NCBI RefSeq assembly: GCF_900129775.1
Contig: NZ_FQWV01000001.1
Location: forward strand, 269,780-333,779
Length of the DNA: 64,000 nt
Direction: 5' to 3'
From: Halobaculum gomorrense
GTDB taxonomy: Archaea; Halobacteriota; Halobacteria; Halobacteriales; Haloferacaceae
Shown here: piece after piece, positions 9,019 to 17,742 of the stretch
Layout of the letters: every line of letters starts with the position of its first letter
How positions within the stretch are numbered: the first letter of the stretch is position 1
Notes under the pieces: model-generated
What the model was told of the DNA's origin: nothing
The model's database searches: none
What the model saw: only the letters and a program-made list of their open reading frames with translations
Made by a program: the position numbers and the translations under genes

Positions 9019-9984
9019 ATGGCCTACTACGTGGGCGTGGATCTCGGGGCCACGAACCTCCGCGCCGCCGTCGGTGACGACCGCGCGAACATCGTCGCGC
9101 GCGCGGAGACCGCCACCCCCCGCACGTCCGGTATCGCGATCACCGAAGCCGTCCTCGGTGTCGCCCGCGAGGCGTGCGCCCGGGCCGGCATCGACCCCGC
9201 CGATGTCACGGCCGCGGGCGTCGCCTCCATCGGTCCGCTGGATCTCGCCGAGGGCGCCATCGACAGTCCGGCGAACATCACCGACATCGGTCGCGTCCCG
9301 CTCGTGGGGCCCCTCTCGGAGCTGCTCGACACCGATGAGGTGCACCTCCACAACGACACTGTCGCGGGCGTCATCGGCGAGCGGTTTAACAGCGATCGCA
9401 ACCCCGACGACATGGCGTACGTCACCATCTCTTCGGGACTCGGTGCCGGCGTCTGCGTCGACGGCCACGTCCTCTCCGGGTGGGACGGCAACGCCGGCGA
9501 GGTCGGTCACATGGTCGTCGACCCCGACGGCGCGATGTCCTGTGGCTGCGGCCGCGACGGCCACTGGGAGGCGTACTGCTCGGGCAACAACATCCCCGAG
9601 TACGCCAAACACCTCGCCCGGACGGAAGCCGCGGACGTGGCGACCGACCTCTCGCTCGACGACCCCGACTTCTCGGCGGTCGACGTGTTCGAGATGCACG
9701 GCTCGGACCCGCTGGCCGACTACGTGATCGACCGCGTCGCCGACTGGAACGTGATCGGCTTCACGAACCTCGCGAACGCGTACGCCCCGCTGGTGGTGCG
9801 CGTCGGCGGCGCCGTCGCGCTCAATAACCCCGACCTCGTGCTCGACCCCGTCCGCGAGCACCTCGAGGAGACCACCTTCGTCAACGTCCCCGACGTGCGA
9901 CTCACCGAGATGGGCGACGACGTGGTCCTCAGGGGCGCGCTCGCCTCTGCGATCACCGGCGGCACCGGTGACCGCACGGCGTAG
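9019..9984 (+). CDS. ROK family sugar kinase/regulator
   Basis: A 321-residue ROK protein. An ATP phosphate-binding motif DLGATNLRAAV lies at residues 6-16. The ROK signature near residue 167 includes GEVGHMVV and the metal motif CGCGRDGHWEAYCSG, where the usual second cysteine pair is partly replaced (GHWE instead of GCWE). Homologues in haloarchaea are annotated as glucokinases, phosphorylating glucose with ATP. No DNA-binding HTH precedes the kinase domain, so an enzyme is more likely than a repressor. A GTG codon at 9016 directly before the ATG is an alternative start. Confidence 0.86.
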   Translation: MAYYVGVDLGATNLRAAVGDDRANIVARAETATPRTSGIAITEAVLGVAREACARAGIDPADVTAAGVASIGPLDLAEGAIDSPANITDIGRVPLVGPLSELLDTDEVHLHNDTVAGVIGERFNSDRNPDDMAYVTISSGLGAGVCVDGHVLSGWDGNAGEVGHMVVDPDGAMSCGCGRDGHWEAYCSGNNIPEYAKHLARTEAADVATDLSLDDPDFSAVDVFEMHGSDPLADYVIDRVADWNVIGFTNLANAYAPLVVRVGGAVALNNPDLVLDPVREHLEETTFVNVPDVRLTEMGDDVVLRGALASAITGGTGDRTA

Positions 9985-10072
9985 CCTCCGGCGTCGGCAT
10001 CGCGACCCGTCCACCTCTCACCCGGCCCGCCCTCGCCGCTATTCCTATCCGCCTTCGGAGCCACGACCAGGT

Positions 10073-11653
10073 ATGCGACGACGCCGACTGCTCCGCGCCG
10101 CGGGGGCGACCGCCGGGGCCGCCCTCGGCGCGGGCGTCATCGGCGGTCCCGCCGGCCCGCTCTCGGCGGTCGACGCCGCGAACGGGCGGTCCGACGCTAC
10201 CACCTCCGACGAGAGGCCGTACGGGCCGCTCGGCTCCGTCGAACTCCGGGGCACTCGCGAGGCTGTAGTCTCCGGCGACGGGCGAACCGCGTCCCTCGCG
10301 CTCGGCGACGGGTACGCGACCGTCGACGTCTCGGACCCGACCGCCCCGATGGTGCTCGCCGAGCGCCGCGACCTGCTCGCCGAGCGTTCGGACGGGCCGC
10401 TGCGCGGCCTCAACGACGCGGCCGTCTCCGGCGACCGCCTGATCGTGGTCGGCCCCGCGCACGCCCGGGACGACGTTCCCTCGGGCGTGCTCGTGGTCGA
10501 CATCTCCGATCCCACGGCCCCGCAGGAGTCCGGCTACTACGAGACCGACTTCCCGATCCACAACGCCGACTTCGCCGGACGGCACTGCTATCTCACGGGC
10601 AACGACGCGGCCGACAACGCTCTCGTCGTCGTCGATGTCGAGGCCCGTGAGGAGGTGGCGCGCTGGTCGCTGCTCGAGGCAGATCCCGCGTGGCGCGACG
10701 TGCCCTCAGGGATCTGGCCGATCCACGACGTAACCGTGCGCGACGACGTCGCGGCGCTCGCGTACTGGGACGCCGGCACGTACCTGCTCGACGTGTCCAC
10801 GCCGTCGAGTCCGACGCTTCTGGGCGCCGTCGACCCCGGCGACCCGGACGCCCTGCGCGACCCGCCGCCGCGATCGGGGGTCGTCCCCCCGGGAAACCAC
10901 CATGTCGCCGTGCTCGCCCCCGGCGGCGACGTGCTCGCGGTCGGGCGCGAGAGCTGGGCCGTCGAGCACGAGGGCGACCTGCTCGGCGGCCCCAGCGGCG
11001 TCGACCTGTACGACGTGTCCGACCCGGCCGCACCCGCCCGGCTGTCGAGCATCGCCCCGCCGCACTCGCCCGATCCGAGGTTCGGGGGGATGTGGACGAC
11101 CGCCCACAACCTCGACCTGACCGGCGACGCGCTGTACACCTCGTGGTACCAGGGCGGCGTGAAGCGCCACGACATATCCGACCCGGCCGACCCGGTCGAG
11201 GAGACGTGGTGGGCCGACCCCGACGCGACCCGCTTTTGGGGCGCCGTGCTCGCGGTCTCCGACGAGTACTTCCTCGCGCCGTCGATGGGCACGCGCGCCG
11301 GCGCTCCGGCTGGATTGTGGACGTTCCCCGACCGCGCGGGCGTCGGCGGCGACCGCTCACGGCTGGACGACGAGGCGGCGGGGACAGCAGCCCCGCCGAT
11401 GACGACCTCGACGCTGACGGAGACGGAGGCGACGAAGCCGACGGTGACGGGAAGCGACACCGCGGGGGGTACCGAGACCCCCTCGGCCGATTCCAGCGCG
11501 GCCGCCCCCGGATTCGGCGTCGCGAGCGCGGTCGCGGGCGTGGGGGTCGGCGCGAGCGTCGTCGCCGCACTAATCGGCCGACGACGGGAGACTCACGTCG
11601 ACGACGGGGTCGCCGGCGACGACGCGAAGCGACCCGCCGACGACGCGGAGTGA
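10073..11653 (+). CDS. Tat-exported LVIVD-repeat surface protein with PGF-like anchor
   Basis: 526 residues. The N-terminus MRRRRLLRAAGATAGAALGAG is a twin-arginine type signal with a long Ala/Gly core. The body contains repeated blades ending VDVSDPTAP, VDISDPTAP, LDVSTPSSP, YDVSDPAAP and HDISDPADP, the hallmark of LVIVD propeller proteins. A Thr-rich linker of about 60 residues follows, then PGF at residues 479-481, a hydrophobic span to about residue 505 and RRRE. That is the tripartite layout of archaeosortase A substrates, except that about 22 acidic residues extend beyond the basic tail. Extracellular and probably glycosylated on the linker; ligand unknown. Confidence 0.85.
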   Translation: MRRRRLLRAAGATAGAALGAGVIGGPAGPLSAVDAANGRSDATTSDERPYGPLGSVELRGTREAVVSGDGRTASLALGDGYATVDVSDPTAPMVLAERRDLLAERSDGPLRGLNDAAVSGDRLIVVGPAHARDDVPSGVLVVDISDPTAPQESGYYETDFPIHNADFAGRHCYLTGNDAADNALVVVDVEAREEVARWSLLEADPAWRDVPSGIWPIHDVTVRDDVAALAYWDAGTYLLDVSTPSSPTLLGAVDPGDPDALRDPPPRSGVVPPGNHHVAVLAPGGDVLAVGRESWAVEHEGDLLGGPSGVDLYDVSDPAAPARLSSIAPPHSPDPRFGGMWTTAHNLDLTGDALYTSWYQGGVKRHDISDPADPVEETWWADPDATRFWGAVLAVSDEYFLAPSMGTRAGAPAGLWTFPDRAGVGGDRSRLDDEAAGTAAPPMTTSTLTETEATKPTVTGSDTAGGTETPSADSSAAAPGFGVASAVAGVGVGASVVAALIGRRRETHVDDGVAGDDAKRPADDAE

Positions 11654-11782
11654 GTCGCTGACGACGTGGGAGGCGCTGACGGCACGGAATCCGTCCGCAA
11701 CGACCGTGAGGATGTTTCTTCCGCCTCAAGTGGGGGCCGGGCAACCGCAAGGTTTCAACCCTTCGGCGACCAACCTAGGGTA

Positions 11783-12103
11783 ATGAGCGACCTCGCGGAG
11801 CGCGTCGAGACGTGGATGGTCGGACAGATGCCGATCATCCAGATGCACGGCGGGACGAGCGTCGTGCGCGAGGCCGATGCCGAGGAGGGCGTCGTCGTCG
11901 TCGAACTCGGCGGCACGTGTTCGGGCTGTGGCATCTCCGACATCACCGCACAGAACATCAAACGGGACCTGATCATGGACTTCGACGAGGTCGATGAGGT
12001 CCACGTGAAGGTGCCCGACACCGGCGAGATGGGCTCCAGCACCGTCGAGGGCGGCCGCGGCGGCGACCTCCAGTACTCGACGGAGTCGTCGGACCACTTC
12101 TGA
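11783..12103 (+). CDS. NifU C-terminal domain protein (Fe-S scaffold-like)
   Basis: A 106-residue protein that is essentially one NifU C-terminal domain. It has [12 protein letters not shown] near residue 20 and the cluster-ligating pair C-x2-C in GTCSGCGIS (about residues 45-53). Such proteins carry [4Fe-4S] clusters for delivery to apo-proteins. The Gly-rich acidic tail (residues 85-106) is unlike bacterial Nfu. It is a single gene between the LVIVD protein and an acetyltransferase; no other Fe-S assembly genes (SufBCD, IscS) are in the window. Confidence 0.88.
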   Translation: MSDLAERVETWMVGQMPIIQMHGGTSVVREADAEEGVVVVELGGTCSGCGISDITAQNIKRDLIMDFDEVDEVHVKVPDTGEMGSSTVEGGRGGDLQYSTESSDHF

Positions 12104-12151
12104 GCGCCCCGGAGACGAGGCTATTTCTCCCTCCGTTCGCCCGATCCGCAC

Positions 12152-12706
12152 GTGCCGAGCGAACGCGAGCGGATGGTGGCCGGCGAGCCGTACGACCCCG
12201 ACGATCCCGAGTTGGTCGCCGCCCGGCGACGCGCGCGGGAGTTGACCGGCGCGTACAACGCGACAGCGCCCGAGGAGGCCGACCGTCGCCGCGACCTCCT
12301 CGCGGAGTTGTTCGGCGCGGTCGGCGACGGCGTCGCCGTCGAGCCGCCGTTTCGCTGCGACTACGGCGACAACATCGCCGTCGGCGACGACTTCTTCGCC
12401 AACTTCGACTGCGTGATCCTCGACGTGGCGCCCGTCGAGTTCGGCGACCACTGCCAACTCGGGCCGGGCGTCCACGTCTACACCGCCACGCACCCGATGG
12501 ACGCCGAGCGGCGGCGGGAGAGGGAGTCCGGCGACCCGGTGACCGTCGGCGACGACGTCTGGATCGGCGGCAGCGCGGTGCTGAATCCGGGCGTGACGGT
12601 CGGCGACCGGGCGGTCGTCGCCTCGGGGGCCGTCGTGACCGACGACGTGCCCGCGGACGTCGTGGTCGGCGGGAACCCGGCGCGGGTGATCCGGAAATTG
12701 GAATGA
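12152..12706 (+). CDS. maa: Maltose O-acetyltransferase family (LbH) enzyme
   Basis: A 184-residue hexapeptide-repeat acetyltransferase. The N-terminal cap ([27 protein letters not shown]) is the Mac/NodL maltose-acetyltransferase domain. It is followed by left-handed beta-helix coils with the active-site His region [11 protein letters not shown] and the C-terminal cap [12 protein letters not shown]. Predicted to move acetyl from acetyl-CoA to a sugar hydroxyl; the natural acceptor is unknown. It starts at a GTG placed close after the preceding gene. A pyrimidine-rich tract ending in six Ts follows the stop and may terminate transcription. Confidence 0.9.
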   Translation: MPSERERMVAGEPYDPDDPELVAARRRARELTGAYNATAPEEADRRRDLLAELFGAVGDGVAVEPPFRCDYGDNIAVGDDFFANFDCVILDVAPVEFGDHCQLGPGVHVYTATHPMDAERRRERESGDPVTVGDDVWIGGSAVLNPGVTVGDRAVVASGAVVTDDVPADVVVGGNPARVIRKLE

Positions 12707-12742
12707 CGATCTCTTGCCTTCTTCCTCCCTGTCTCGTCCCAT

Positions 12743-12752
12743 CCTTTTTTGT
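12743..12752 (+). terminator. T-rich terminator after maa
   Basis: CCTTTTTTG sits at the end of a long pyrimidine tract downstream of the acetyltransferase stop; archaeal termination commonly uses such U-runs. The same run lies 27-37 bases before the next ATG and might also work as its box A. Confidence 0.45.
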
Positions 12753-12779
12753 CTCACCTATTCATCCAGAATTCACAGC

Positions 12780-13172
12780 ATGTCTGATGGTAAGACAGAT
12801 CTTCAACGAGAGATCCTTCTGACGTGGCATGAGAATCCAAATGCAACAAATGCGGAGATCGCTACGGCGTGTGATTGCTCATCGTCCTACGTGAGTCAGG
12901 TGAAGAACCGGTTCGACGGATACAACGAGATGGAAGCGATGTTCGATCGGCAGGATCGTGAACTCGAACGGATGTTCGGTAGCGGCCTTTTCGAGGGTTC
13001 TTCACAGTCTGTGCAAGAGACGGCTTCGACTCGGAACCTCAACAACGAACCTGGAATCGCCGAAATGTACGACGAACTCCCGAACAATGCCGCCGGGAAC
13101 ATCATTAGAGCAATTATGCTTCTCGTTCTCCTATACGTGCTTTATGAGATCGTGATGGTACTGGTTCTCTGA
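12780..13172 (+). CDS. Membrane-anchored helix-turn-helix protein, lower GC
   Basis: A 130-residue protein I do not recognise as a named family. Residues 5-45 (DLQREILLTWHENPN then NAEIATACDCSSSYVSQVKNRF) form a clear helix-turn-helix. Residues 46-105 are a polar linker. Residues about 109-130 (IIRAIMLLVLLYVLYEIVMV) are one hydrophobic membrane span at the extreme C-terminus. The gene's base composition, roughly half GC with many A/T-ending codons, is far below its neighbours, which points to recent transfer. A tail-anchored DNA-binding protein on the inner face of the membrane is the simplest reading. Confidence 0.75.
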   Translation: MSDGKTDLQREILLTWHENPNATNAEIATACDCSSSYVSQVKNRFDGYNEMEAMFDRQDRELERMFGSGLFEGSSQSVQETASTRNLNNEPGIAEMYDELPNNAAGNIIRAIMLLVLLYVLYEIVMVLVL

Positions 13173-13188
13173 AGCGACCTACTACCAC

Positions 13189-14697
13189 CTACAACGCCCG
13201 CTCCAGCGCCGTCGCCACGCTCCGCGCCTTTTCGGCCAGTTCCTCGGTGAGTTCGCCGCGCTCGACCGCCTCGTCGAGTTCGTCGTCGTCGACGCGCTCG
13301 ACGCGACCGTCGCCGTGTTTCACCACGTCGACGTGGAGGTCGACGTAGCGCACGCTCTCGGGGAACGCCTCGACGGGCGTGCAGACGTTCACGTAGGTTC
13401 CCTTCCTGTCGCCGTCCTCGTCGCGGTAGACCGTCGGGTACCACCACCGCCCCTCGCGGAACGTCGTCGTGGCCACGTCGCCCGTCTCTCGCCGGGCGTC
13501 GAGCGCGTCGTAGCTGCCGCCGGCGGTCATCCGGCGCTCGACCGTGAGCGAGCCGTCTGCGGGGTCGAGGTCGGTCACCTCACCGCGCCCGAGGACGATG
13601 AGCCGGCCGTCGGGCTTGCCGTGGCCGATGGCCACGCGGTCGCCCACGTGCGGGCCGAACTGCTCTGTGACGACGCCGAACGGGAAGTCCGTGTCGTCGT
13701 CGGGGTCGCGCGCGAACTCGCCCGAGGCGACGAGCGCCTCCGCGAGGTCGACGCCGGCGGAGGCGGACCGCGAGGCCGCCTTCGTGCGGTGGTGGCCCGG
13801 CATCGTCGTCGTCACCTCGCGGCGGAGGTCGTCGAGCGCGAAGCGGCACTCCCGGCCGAACCACACCCACGCGCCCGCGGTCGGGGCGGCCAGCAGCCCC
13901 GGTTCGCCCTGCGGCTCCTCCAGTACGCCGTCGATGGCTCGGGCGTGGTCGCTCGCGCGGGCCAGCGCGTCGCCGAGTGCGTCCATGTCCGCGTCGCGCG
14001 CGTCCCGGCTCCACTCGACCCCCCAGCCGTCGGGTACGCCGACCGAGAGGAGGTCGGTCATCCCGGCCAACTCGCGGGCGTCGGCGTCGTCGGCACCGTC
14101 GACGCGCACACCCTCGCGGCCGGGGACGAGCGTGGCGAGCCCGGCCATCGCGCGGACGCGGGTGTCGAGGATCGCTCGGTCGTCCTCCCAGGGGGCCGCC
14201 GGGTCGAGCACCTGCACGCGGAGGATGTCGTCTTCCCCGACGTAGCCGTCGGCGTTGTCGAACGAGAGATACCCCTCTGCGCCCGACTCGCCCAAGTCGA
14301 GGACGGCGCCGCCCCCGTGGGTCTCCGCGACGACGCCGTCGAACACCGCGCCCAGCGGCGCGGGGTCGTCCCACGCGAGTGCGTCGAGCCCCATGTCGAG
14401 CAGGTGCTCGCGCAGCGTCGCCACCGCGTTTGGGTCGCCAGCGACGCCGACGCCCTGTCGGTCCTCGGTCGTCTCCACGCTGGCGTCGTGATCTGCGGCG
14501 GGGAGGTCGGCGTCGAAGCGCCTGCGGATCGGCGGGCTCGCTTGCACCACGACGTGACCGGCGTCCAGCAGCGACCGCGTCAGCGCGGTCGAGTAGATAC
14601 CGCGGACGCGGACGCGGTGGCTCGGGCGGCTCCCGCGGTCGTCACCCCGGTCGCCGTCACGGTCGACGCTCCCGCTCTCGCCCCCGTCGCCGCTCAT
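13189..14697 (-). CDS. Probable ribonuclease FAU-1 (RNase E/G-like, DUF402)
   Basis: 502 residues. The N-terminal half carries an S1-like segment (GAVFDGVVAETHGGGAVLDLG then GYVGEDDILRVQV), and the C-terminal 150 residues match the DUF402 domain (ending in YVNVCTPVEAFPESVRYVDLHVDVV). This architecture is that of the FAU-1/AU-1 protein of Archaea, an AU-rich RNA-binding ribonuclease involved in rRNA maturation. The first 25 residues are a charged, low-complexity extension. Its ATG overlaps the stop of the next upstream gene by four bases (ATGA), so the two are translationally coupled. Confidence 0.88.
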   Translation of the reverse strand: MSGDGGESGSVDRDGDRGDDRGSRPSHRVRVRGIYSTALTRSLLDAGHVVVQASPPIRRRFDADLPAADHDASVETTEDRQGVGVAGDPNAVATLREHLLDMGLDALAWDDPAPLGAVFDGVVAETHGGGAVLDLGESGAEGYLSFDNADGYVGEDDILRVQVLDPAAPWEDDRAILDTRVRAMAGLATLVPGREGVRVDGADDADARELAGMTDLLSVGVPDGWGVEWSRDARDADMDALGDALARASDHARAIDGVLEEPQGEPGLLAAPTAGAWVWFGRECRFALDDLRREVTTTMPGHHRTKAASRSASAGVDLAEALVASGEFARDPDDDTDFPFGVVTEQFGPHVGDRVAIGHGKPDGRLIVLGRGEVTDLDPADGSLTVERRMTAGGSYDALDARRETGDVATTTFREGRWWYPTVYRDEDGDRKGTYVNVCTPVEAFPESVRYVDLHVDVVKHGDGRVERVDDDELDEAVERGELTEELAEKARSVATALERAL

Positions 14698-15068
14698 AGC
14701 GCCTCGGAATCGCGCGCGAAGCGAACGCGGTCGTTGACGGTGCCCCCGAGGCGCAATTCGACGATATCGTCGTTCAGCACGCGGCCGTCCTCGACGGGGA
14801 CGCCCCAGCGGTCGAATTTTAGGTAGCCGCGGAGGTCGGCGGCGTGGGTGTACACGTCGAGGTGGTCCACGTCGTGTTCGCGGAACCCGCCGTCGCCGTG
14901 GGCGGTGTCCATGTCCGAGTAGTACGTCCCGCCACCCTCGAAGAAGTCAGCCAGATCGCCGGCCGCCTCGTCGACCGCGTCGGCGACGAGGTCGGCGGCG
15001 GTTTCGAGGTCGGCGGCGTCGAGCCCGACCTCGCGGAGCGCTGCCTGTTCGCGCGGGTCGAAGTGCAT
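14694..15068 (-). CDS. Conserved haloarchaeal protein upstream of FAU-1
   Basis: A 124-residue acidic soluble protein (MHFDPREQAALREVGLDAAD...) ending in the conserved-looking GYLKFDRWGVPVED and VELRLGGTVNDRVRF. No catalytic motif or membrane span can be seen. I believe it is one of the haloarchaeal DUF families (DUF7532 by memory), but am not certain. It overlaps FAU-1 by four bases, so a role tied to RNA processing is a reasonable but untested inference. Confidence 0.78.
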   Translation of the reverse strand: MHFDPREQAALREVGLDAADLETAADLVADAVDEAAGDLADFFEGGGTYYSDMDTAHGDGGFREHDVDHLDVYTHAADLRGYLKFDRWGVPVEDGRVLNDDIVELRLGGTVNDRVRFARDSEAL

Positions 15069-15243
15069 ACCGCGGCTTCGACGCGGCACGTGTCAAACGT
15101 ACCGGTCCCAGGCGGGTCGGACGCGAGCCCACGGCGCAAGCTCGCGGCGTCGGCGCGATCGGCCCCGCGGTCGGACGGGCCCGCGTCGCCCGAGCGGATC
15201 TGCAATAAGACACAAGGCGTCGGCGCGTCTCGCCACTCACACG

Positions 15244-16260
15244 ATGGCCAAGAAGGAGCGAACTGACCCGATCGAAGACGCGGCCGACTCCTCGGCGGAC
15301 CTGTACGACGTGGCGACCTGGGAGGAACGGTCCTCGCTCGACGGGCTCGCGGTTGCGGTCTACCGGCTGCTCTCCGGGTCCGCCCGGTGGGCGACGATCC
15401 TCGTCGCGGCGCTGCTGTTGATCGGGATCGGCGGCTTCTCCGCGGTGACGAACCCCGGTATCGGCGCGCTCACGCTCCTGTCGGCGCTCCCGGCGCTCGC
15501 GCTCGCCGCCTACGTCTACCGCTCAGACATCACGACGACCGAGCCGCTGGGGCTGCTCGTCGCGACCTTCCTGCTCGGCGTACTCACCGCGAACTTCGCA
15601 GCGATCCTCAACTCTGTCGCCCAGCCGTACTTCCGGCCGATCGGCTTCCTCGGGACGGTGGCGTTCTTTTTCCTGATCGTCGGCCCCGTCGAGGAGACGG
15701 TGAAACTGCTGGCCGTCAGGCTGTACGCCTACGGTCACGACAGCTTTGATTCGGTCCTCGACGGCGCGGTGTACGGCGCGATGGCCGGCCTCGGCTTCGC
15801 GTTCATCGAGAACGCCTTGTACATCTCCCGCGGCATCGAGCAGACCGGCCTCGACCTCGGCTTGGGACTGATCGGCGTCGGCGGCGGGATCACGTTCACC
15901 CGCGCGCTCGCGGGGCCGGGGCACGTCATCTACTCGGCGTTCGCGGGCTACTACCTCGGGCTGGCGAAGTTCAACCCCGAGAACCGCGGCCCCATCGTCG
16001 TCAAGGGGCTGATCATCGCGGCGCTCATCCACGCGACGTACAACTCCACCGTCGGCATCGGAACGGGTCTGTTACACTCGGTCGTCGGCCTCCCGTCGCT
16101 GGCCTCCTCGTTCGTCTACATCGCGCTGTTCGACGGGCTGTTCGCGCTGATCCTCCTCCGGAAGATCAACCGCTACCGCGCCGCCTACCGGGCGGCACAC
16201 GAACCGGACGAGTCCGCAGAAGCGGCGAAGCGATCGGATCTGACCGAGTTCGACGCCTGA
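15244..16260 (+). CDS. PrsW-family intramembrane metalloprotease
   Basis: A 338-residue polytopic membrane protein with about eight hydrophobic spans. It shows the PrsW motifs: EE at residues 150-151 (PVEETVKLL), GFAFIEN at 184-190, GPGHVIYSAF around 224 with H227, and ALIHATYN with H263. These carboxylates and histidines would bind the metal. Bacterial PrsW cleaves an anti-sigma factor within the membrane; Archaea lack sigma factors, so the substrate here is unknown. The 40-residue N-terminal acidic stretch is cytoplasmic. Confidence 0.92.
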   Translation: MAKKERTDPIEDAADSSADLYDVATWEERSSLDGLAVAVYRLLSGSARWATILVAALLLIGIGGFSAVTNPGIGALTLLSALPALALAAYVYRSDITTTEPLGLLVATFLLGVLTANFAAILNSVAQPYFRPIGFLGTVAFFFLIVGPVEETVKLLAVRLYAYGHDSFDSVLDGAVYGAMAGLGFAFIENALYISRGIEQTGLDLGLGLIGVGGGITFTRALAGPGHVIYSAFAGYYLGLAKFNPENRGPIVVKGLIIAALIHATYNSTVGIGTGLLHSVVGLPSLASSFVYIALFDGLFALILLRKINRYRAAYRAAHEPDESAEAAKRSDLTEFDA

Positions 16261-16352
16261 ACCGCCCCGTTGAAGCCGATCGGGACTGAGTCGGACCGTC
16301 AGCTTGAATCGAGATCGTCCGTGAGAATCACCGGCCGACCGCGGCCCCGACG

Positions 16353-16709
16353 TTACTCGCCGAGCTTCTCGCGGCTCACCGTCACGCCGGTTGGCGTGAT
16401 GACGAGTTGATCGTCGCCCTTCTGGACGATGTCGCCGTCGACCTCGCTGACGACCTGCCGGAGTTCGTCGATGATCCGCTCCACCGTCTGGTCCGTCGTC
16501 GAGTGACGCGTGATGTCCGCGATGACGAAGTCACCGTCGTAGACGGCGTCTTTGATGTCGATCACGTCCCGCTGGTCTGCGATCTCGGCGATATGGACCT
16601 GCATCCCGGCGCCGCCCCGGGCGTTCTCGAAGTCGTCGAGGTCCAGTTCGACGTAGTCCTCGGCGCTGTGGGTCCCCCCGCCCCCGAGGATCTTACTCAT
16701 GATGCCCAT
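16353..16709 (-). CDS. sepF: Cell division protein SepF
   Basis: A 118-residue archaeal SepF, the membrane anchor of FtsZ in Archaea that use FtsZ. The N-terminus MGIMSKILGGGG is the short amphipathic membrane-binding helix, and the rest is the SepF core (VHIAEIADQRDVIDIKDAVYDG ... ERIIDELRQVV). In-frame ATGs at 16721, 16709 and 16700 compete; 16709 is chosen because a TATA box (CTTATGG) sits about 26 bases upstream of it. FtsZ genes are not in this window. Confidence 0.92.
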   Translation of the reverse strand: MGIMSKILGGGGTHSAEDYVELDLDDFENARGGAGMQVHIAEIADQRDVIDIKDAVYDGDFVIADITRHSTTDQTVERIIDELRQVVSEVDGDIVQKGDDQLVITPTGVTVSREKLGE

Positions 16710-16732
16710 GTACGGCATCAAACTCCCTCAAC

Positions 16733-16740
16733 CCATAAGT
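16733..16740 (-). promoter_or_regulatory. TATA box of sepF
   Basis: On the minus strand ACTTATGG lies about 26 bases before the ATG at 16709, fixing that codon as the most likely start and implying a leaderless mRNA. Confidence 0.6.
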
Positions 16741-16841
16741 CTGTACGTCGGACGCCACGCACACGCGCGTCGCACGCCGGGTGTTCGACCGGCCGCGCTG
16801 CTCGCCGATCCCGTCGCCGCGGTGCTCCGGTCGCCCTGCCG

Positions 16842-16885
16842 GTCGCGTCATCGCGTGGCGTCGTCGTCGCGTCATCGCGTGGCGT
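16842..16885. repeat. Pair of 20-bp direct repeats between sepF and the DUF1028 gene
   Basis: GTCGCGTCATCGCGTGGCGT occurs at 16842-16861 and again at 16866-16885, separated by CGTC. The copies sit upstream of the DUF1028 gene, about 50 bases before its ATG. They could be paired operator sites or simple slippage. Confidence 0.85.
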
Positions 16886-16933
16886 TCCGGGAACCCCGCC
16901 TTTTTGCGTCGACCGCACCCAGCGACGGACGAC

Positions 16934-17692
16934 ATGACCTTCAGCATCTGCGTCCGCGAGGAGTACACCGACGACGAGAGCGAGCGCCAGACCCGCTTCG
17001 GCGTCGCCGTCACCACCCGCCTGCCCGGCGTCGGCACGCTGTGCCCGTTCGCCTCCGAGAACGGCGCGGTCGCCACGCAGTCGCTCGTGAACGTGGAGCT
17101 GGGGCGCAAGGGGATCGAGTACCTCGACGACGGTCTCGCCGTCGAGGACGCGCTCCAGTCGCTTCTCAACGCCGACGACGGCGCGCCACAGCGCCAACTC
17201 CACGGCGTCGACGCCGACGGGACGTTCGTCTTCTCCGGCGAGGAGTGTAACGACTGGTACGGCCACACCAGCGGCGAGAACTACACCGTCGCCGGCAACC
17301 TCCTGACGGGCGAGGCGGTGATCGAGTCGGTCGCGAGCGCCTACGAGTCGGACGCCTTCGGCGACGCACCCCTCGCGGAGCGGCTGGTCGACGCGCTGGA
17401 GGCCGGCCACGCCGAGGGCGGCGACAAGCGCGAGCACCTGCCCGTCCAGTCGGCCGCGCTGAAGGTGAAGACGACCGAGGAGCGGGAGGTCGGCACCTAC
17501 TACGACGACCTCCGCGTTGACGCCACGGAGACGCCGATCGCCGACCTGCGGGAGACGTTCGAGGAGGCCCGCCACGGCCAGGAGATCCTGATGGAGGAGT
17601 ACGGCGACGAACTGGAGGACGACGAGAACGAGGACGAACCCGACGCGGACGACCCCGTCGGGGAGTCGACCGGCGCCGCGAGCGACCAGTAG
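16934..17692 (+). CDS. DUF1028 family protein (Ntn-hydrolase-like)
   Basis: 252 residues. The N-terminal 200 residues match DUF1028: MTFSICVREE then FGVAVTTRLPGVGTLCPFASENGAVATQS, NVELGRKGIEYLDDG and NYTVAGNLLTGE. The family is thought to adopt an Ntn-hydrolase-type fold and is sometimes linked to peptidase or flavin genes, but its reaction is not established. The C-terminal 50 residues are a highly acidic tail. The 20-bp repeat pair at 16842-16885 lies upstream. Confidence 0.85.
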   Translation: MTFSICVREEYTDDESERQTRFGVAVTTRLPGVGTLCPFASENGAVATQSLVNVELGRKGIEYLDDGLAVEDALQSLLNADDGAPQRQLHGVDADGTFVFSGEECNDWYGHTSGENYTVAGNLLTGEAVIESVASAYESDAFGDAPLAERLVDALEAGHAEGGDKREHLPVQSAALKVKTTEEREVGTYYDDLRVDATETPIADLRETFEEARHGQEILMEEYGDELEDDENEDEPDADDPVGESTGAASDQ

Positions 17693-17742
17693 GCGCTCCG
17701 GTTCACCCGAAGCTACTTGTCAATTCGCGGTCGTCCTCGCGT

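Noticed and set aside
9019-9984. ROK-family transcriptional repressor
   Set aside because: There is no N-terminal HTH domain; only the kinase fold is present.
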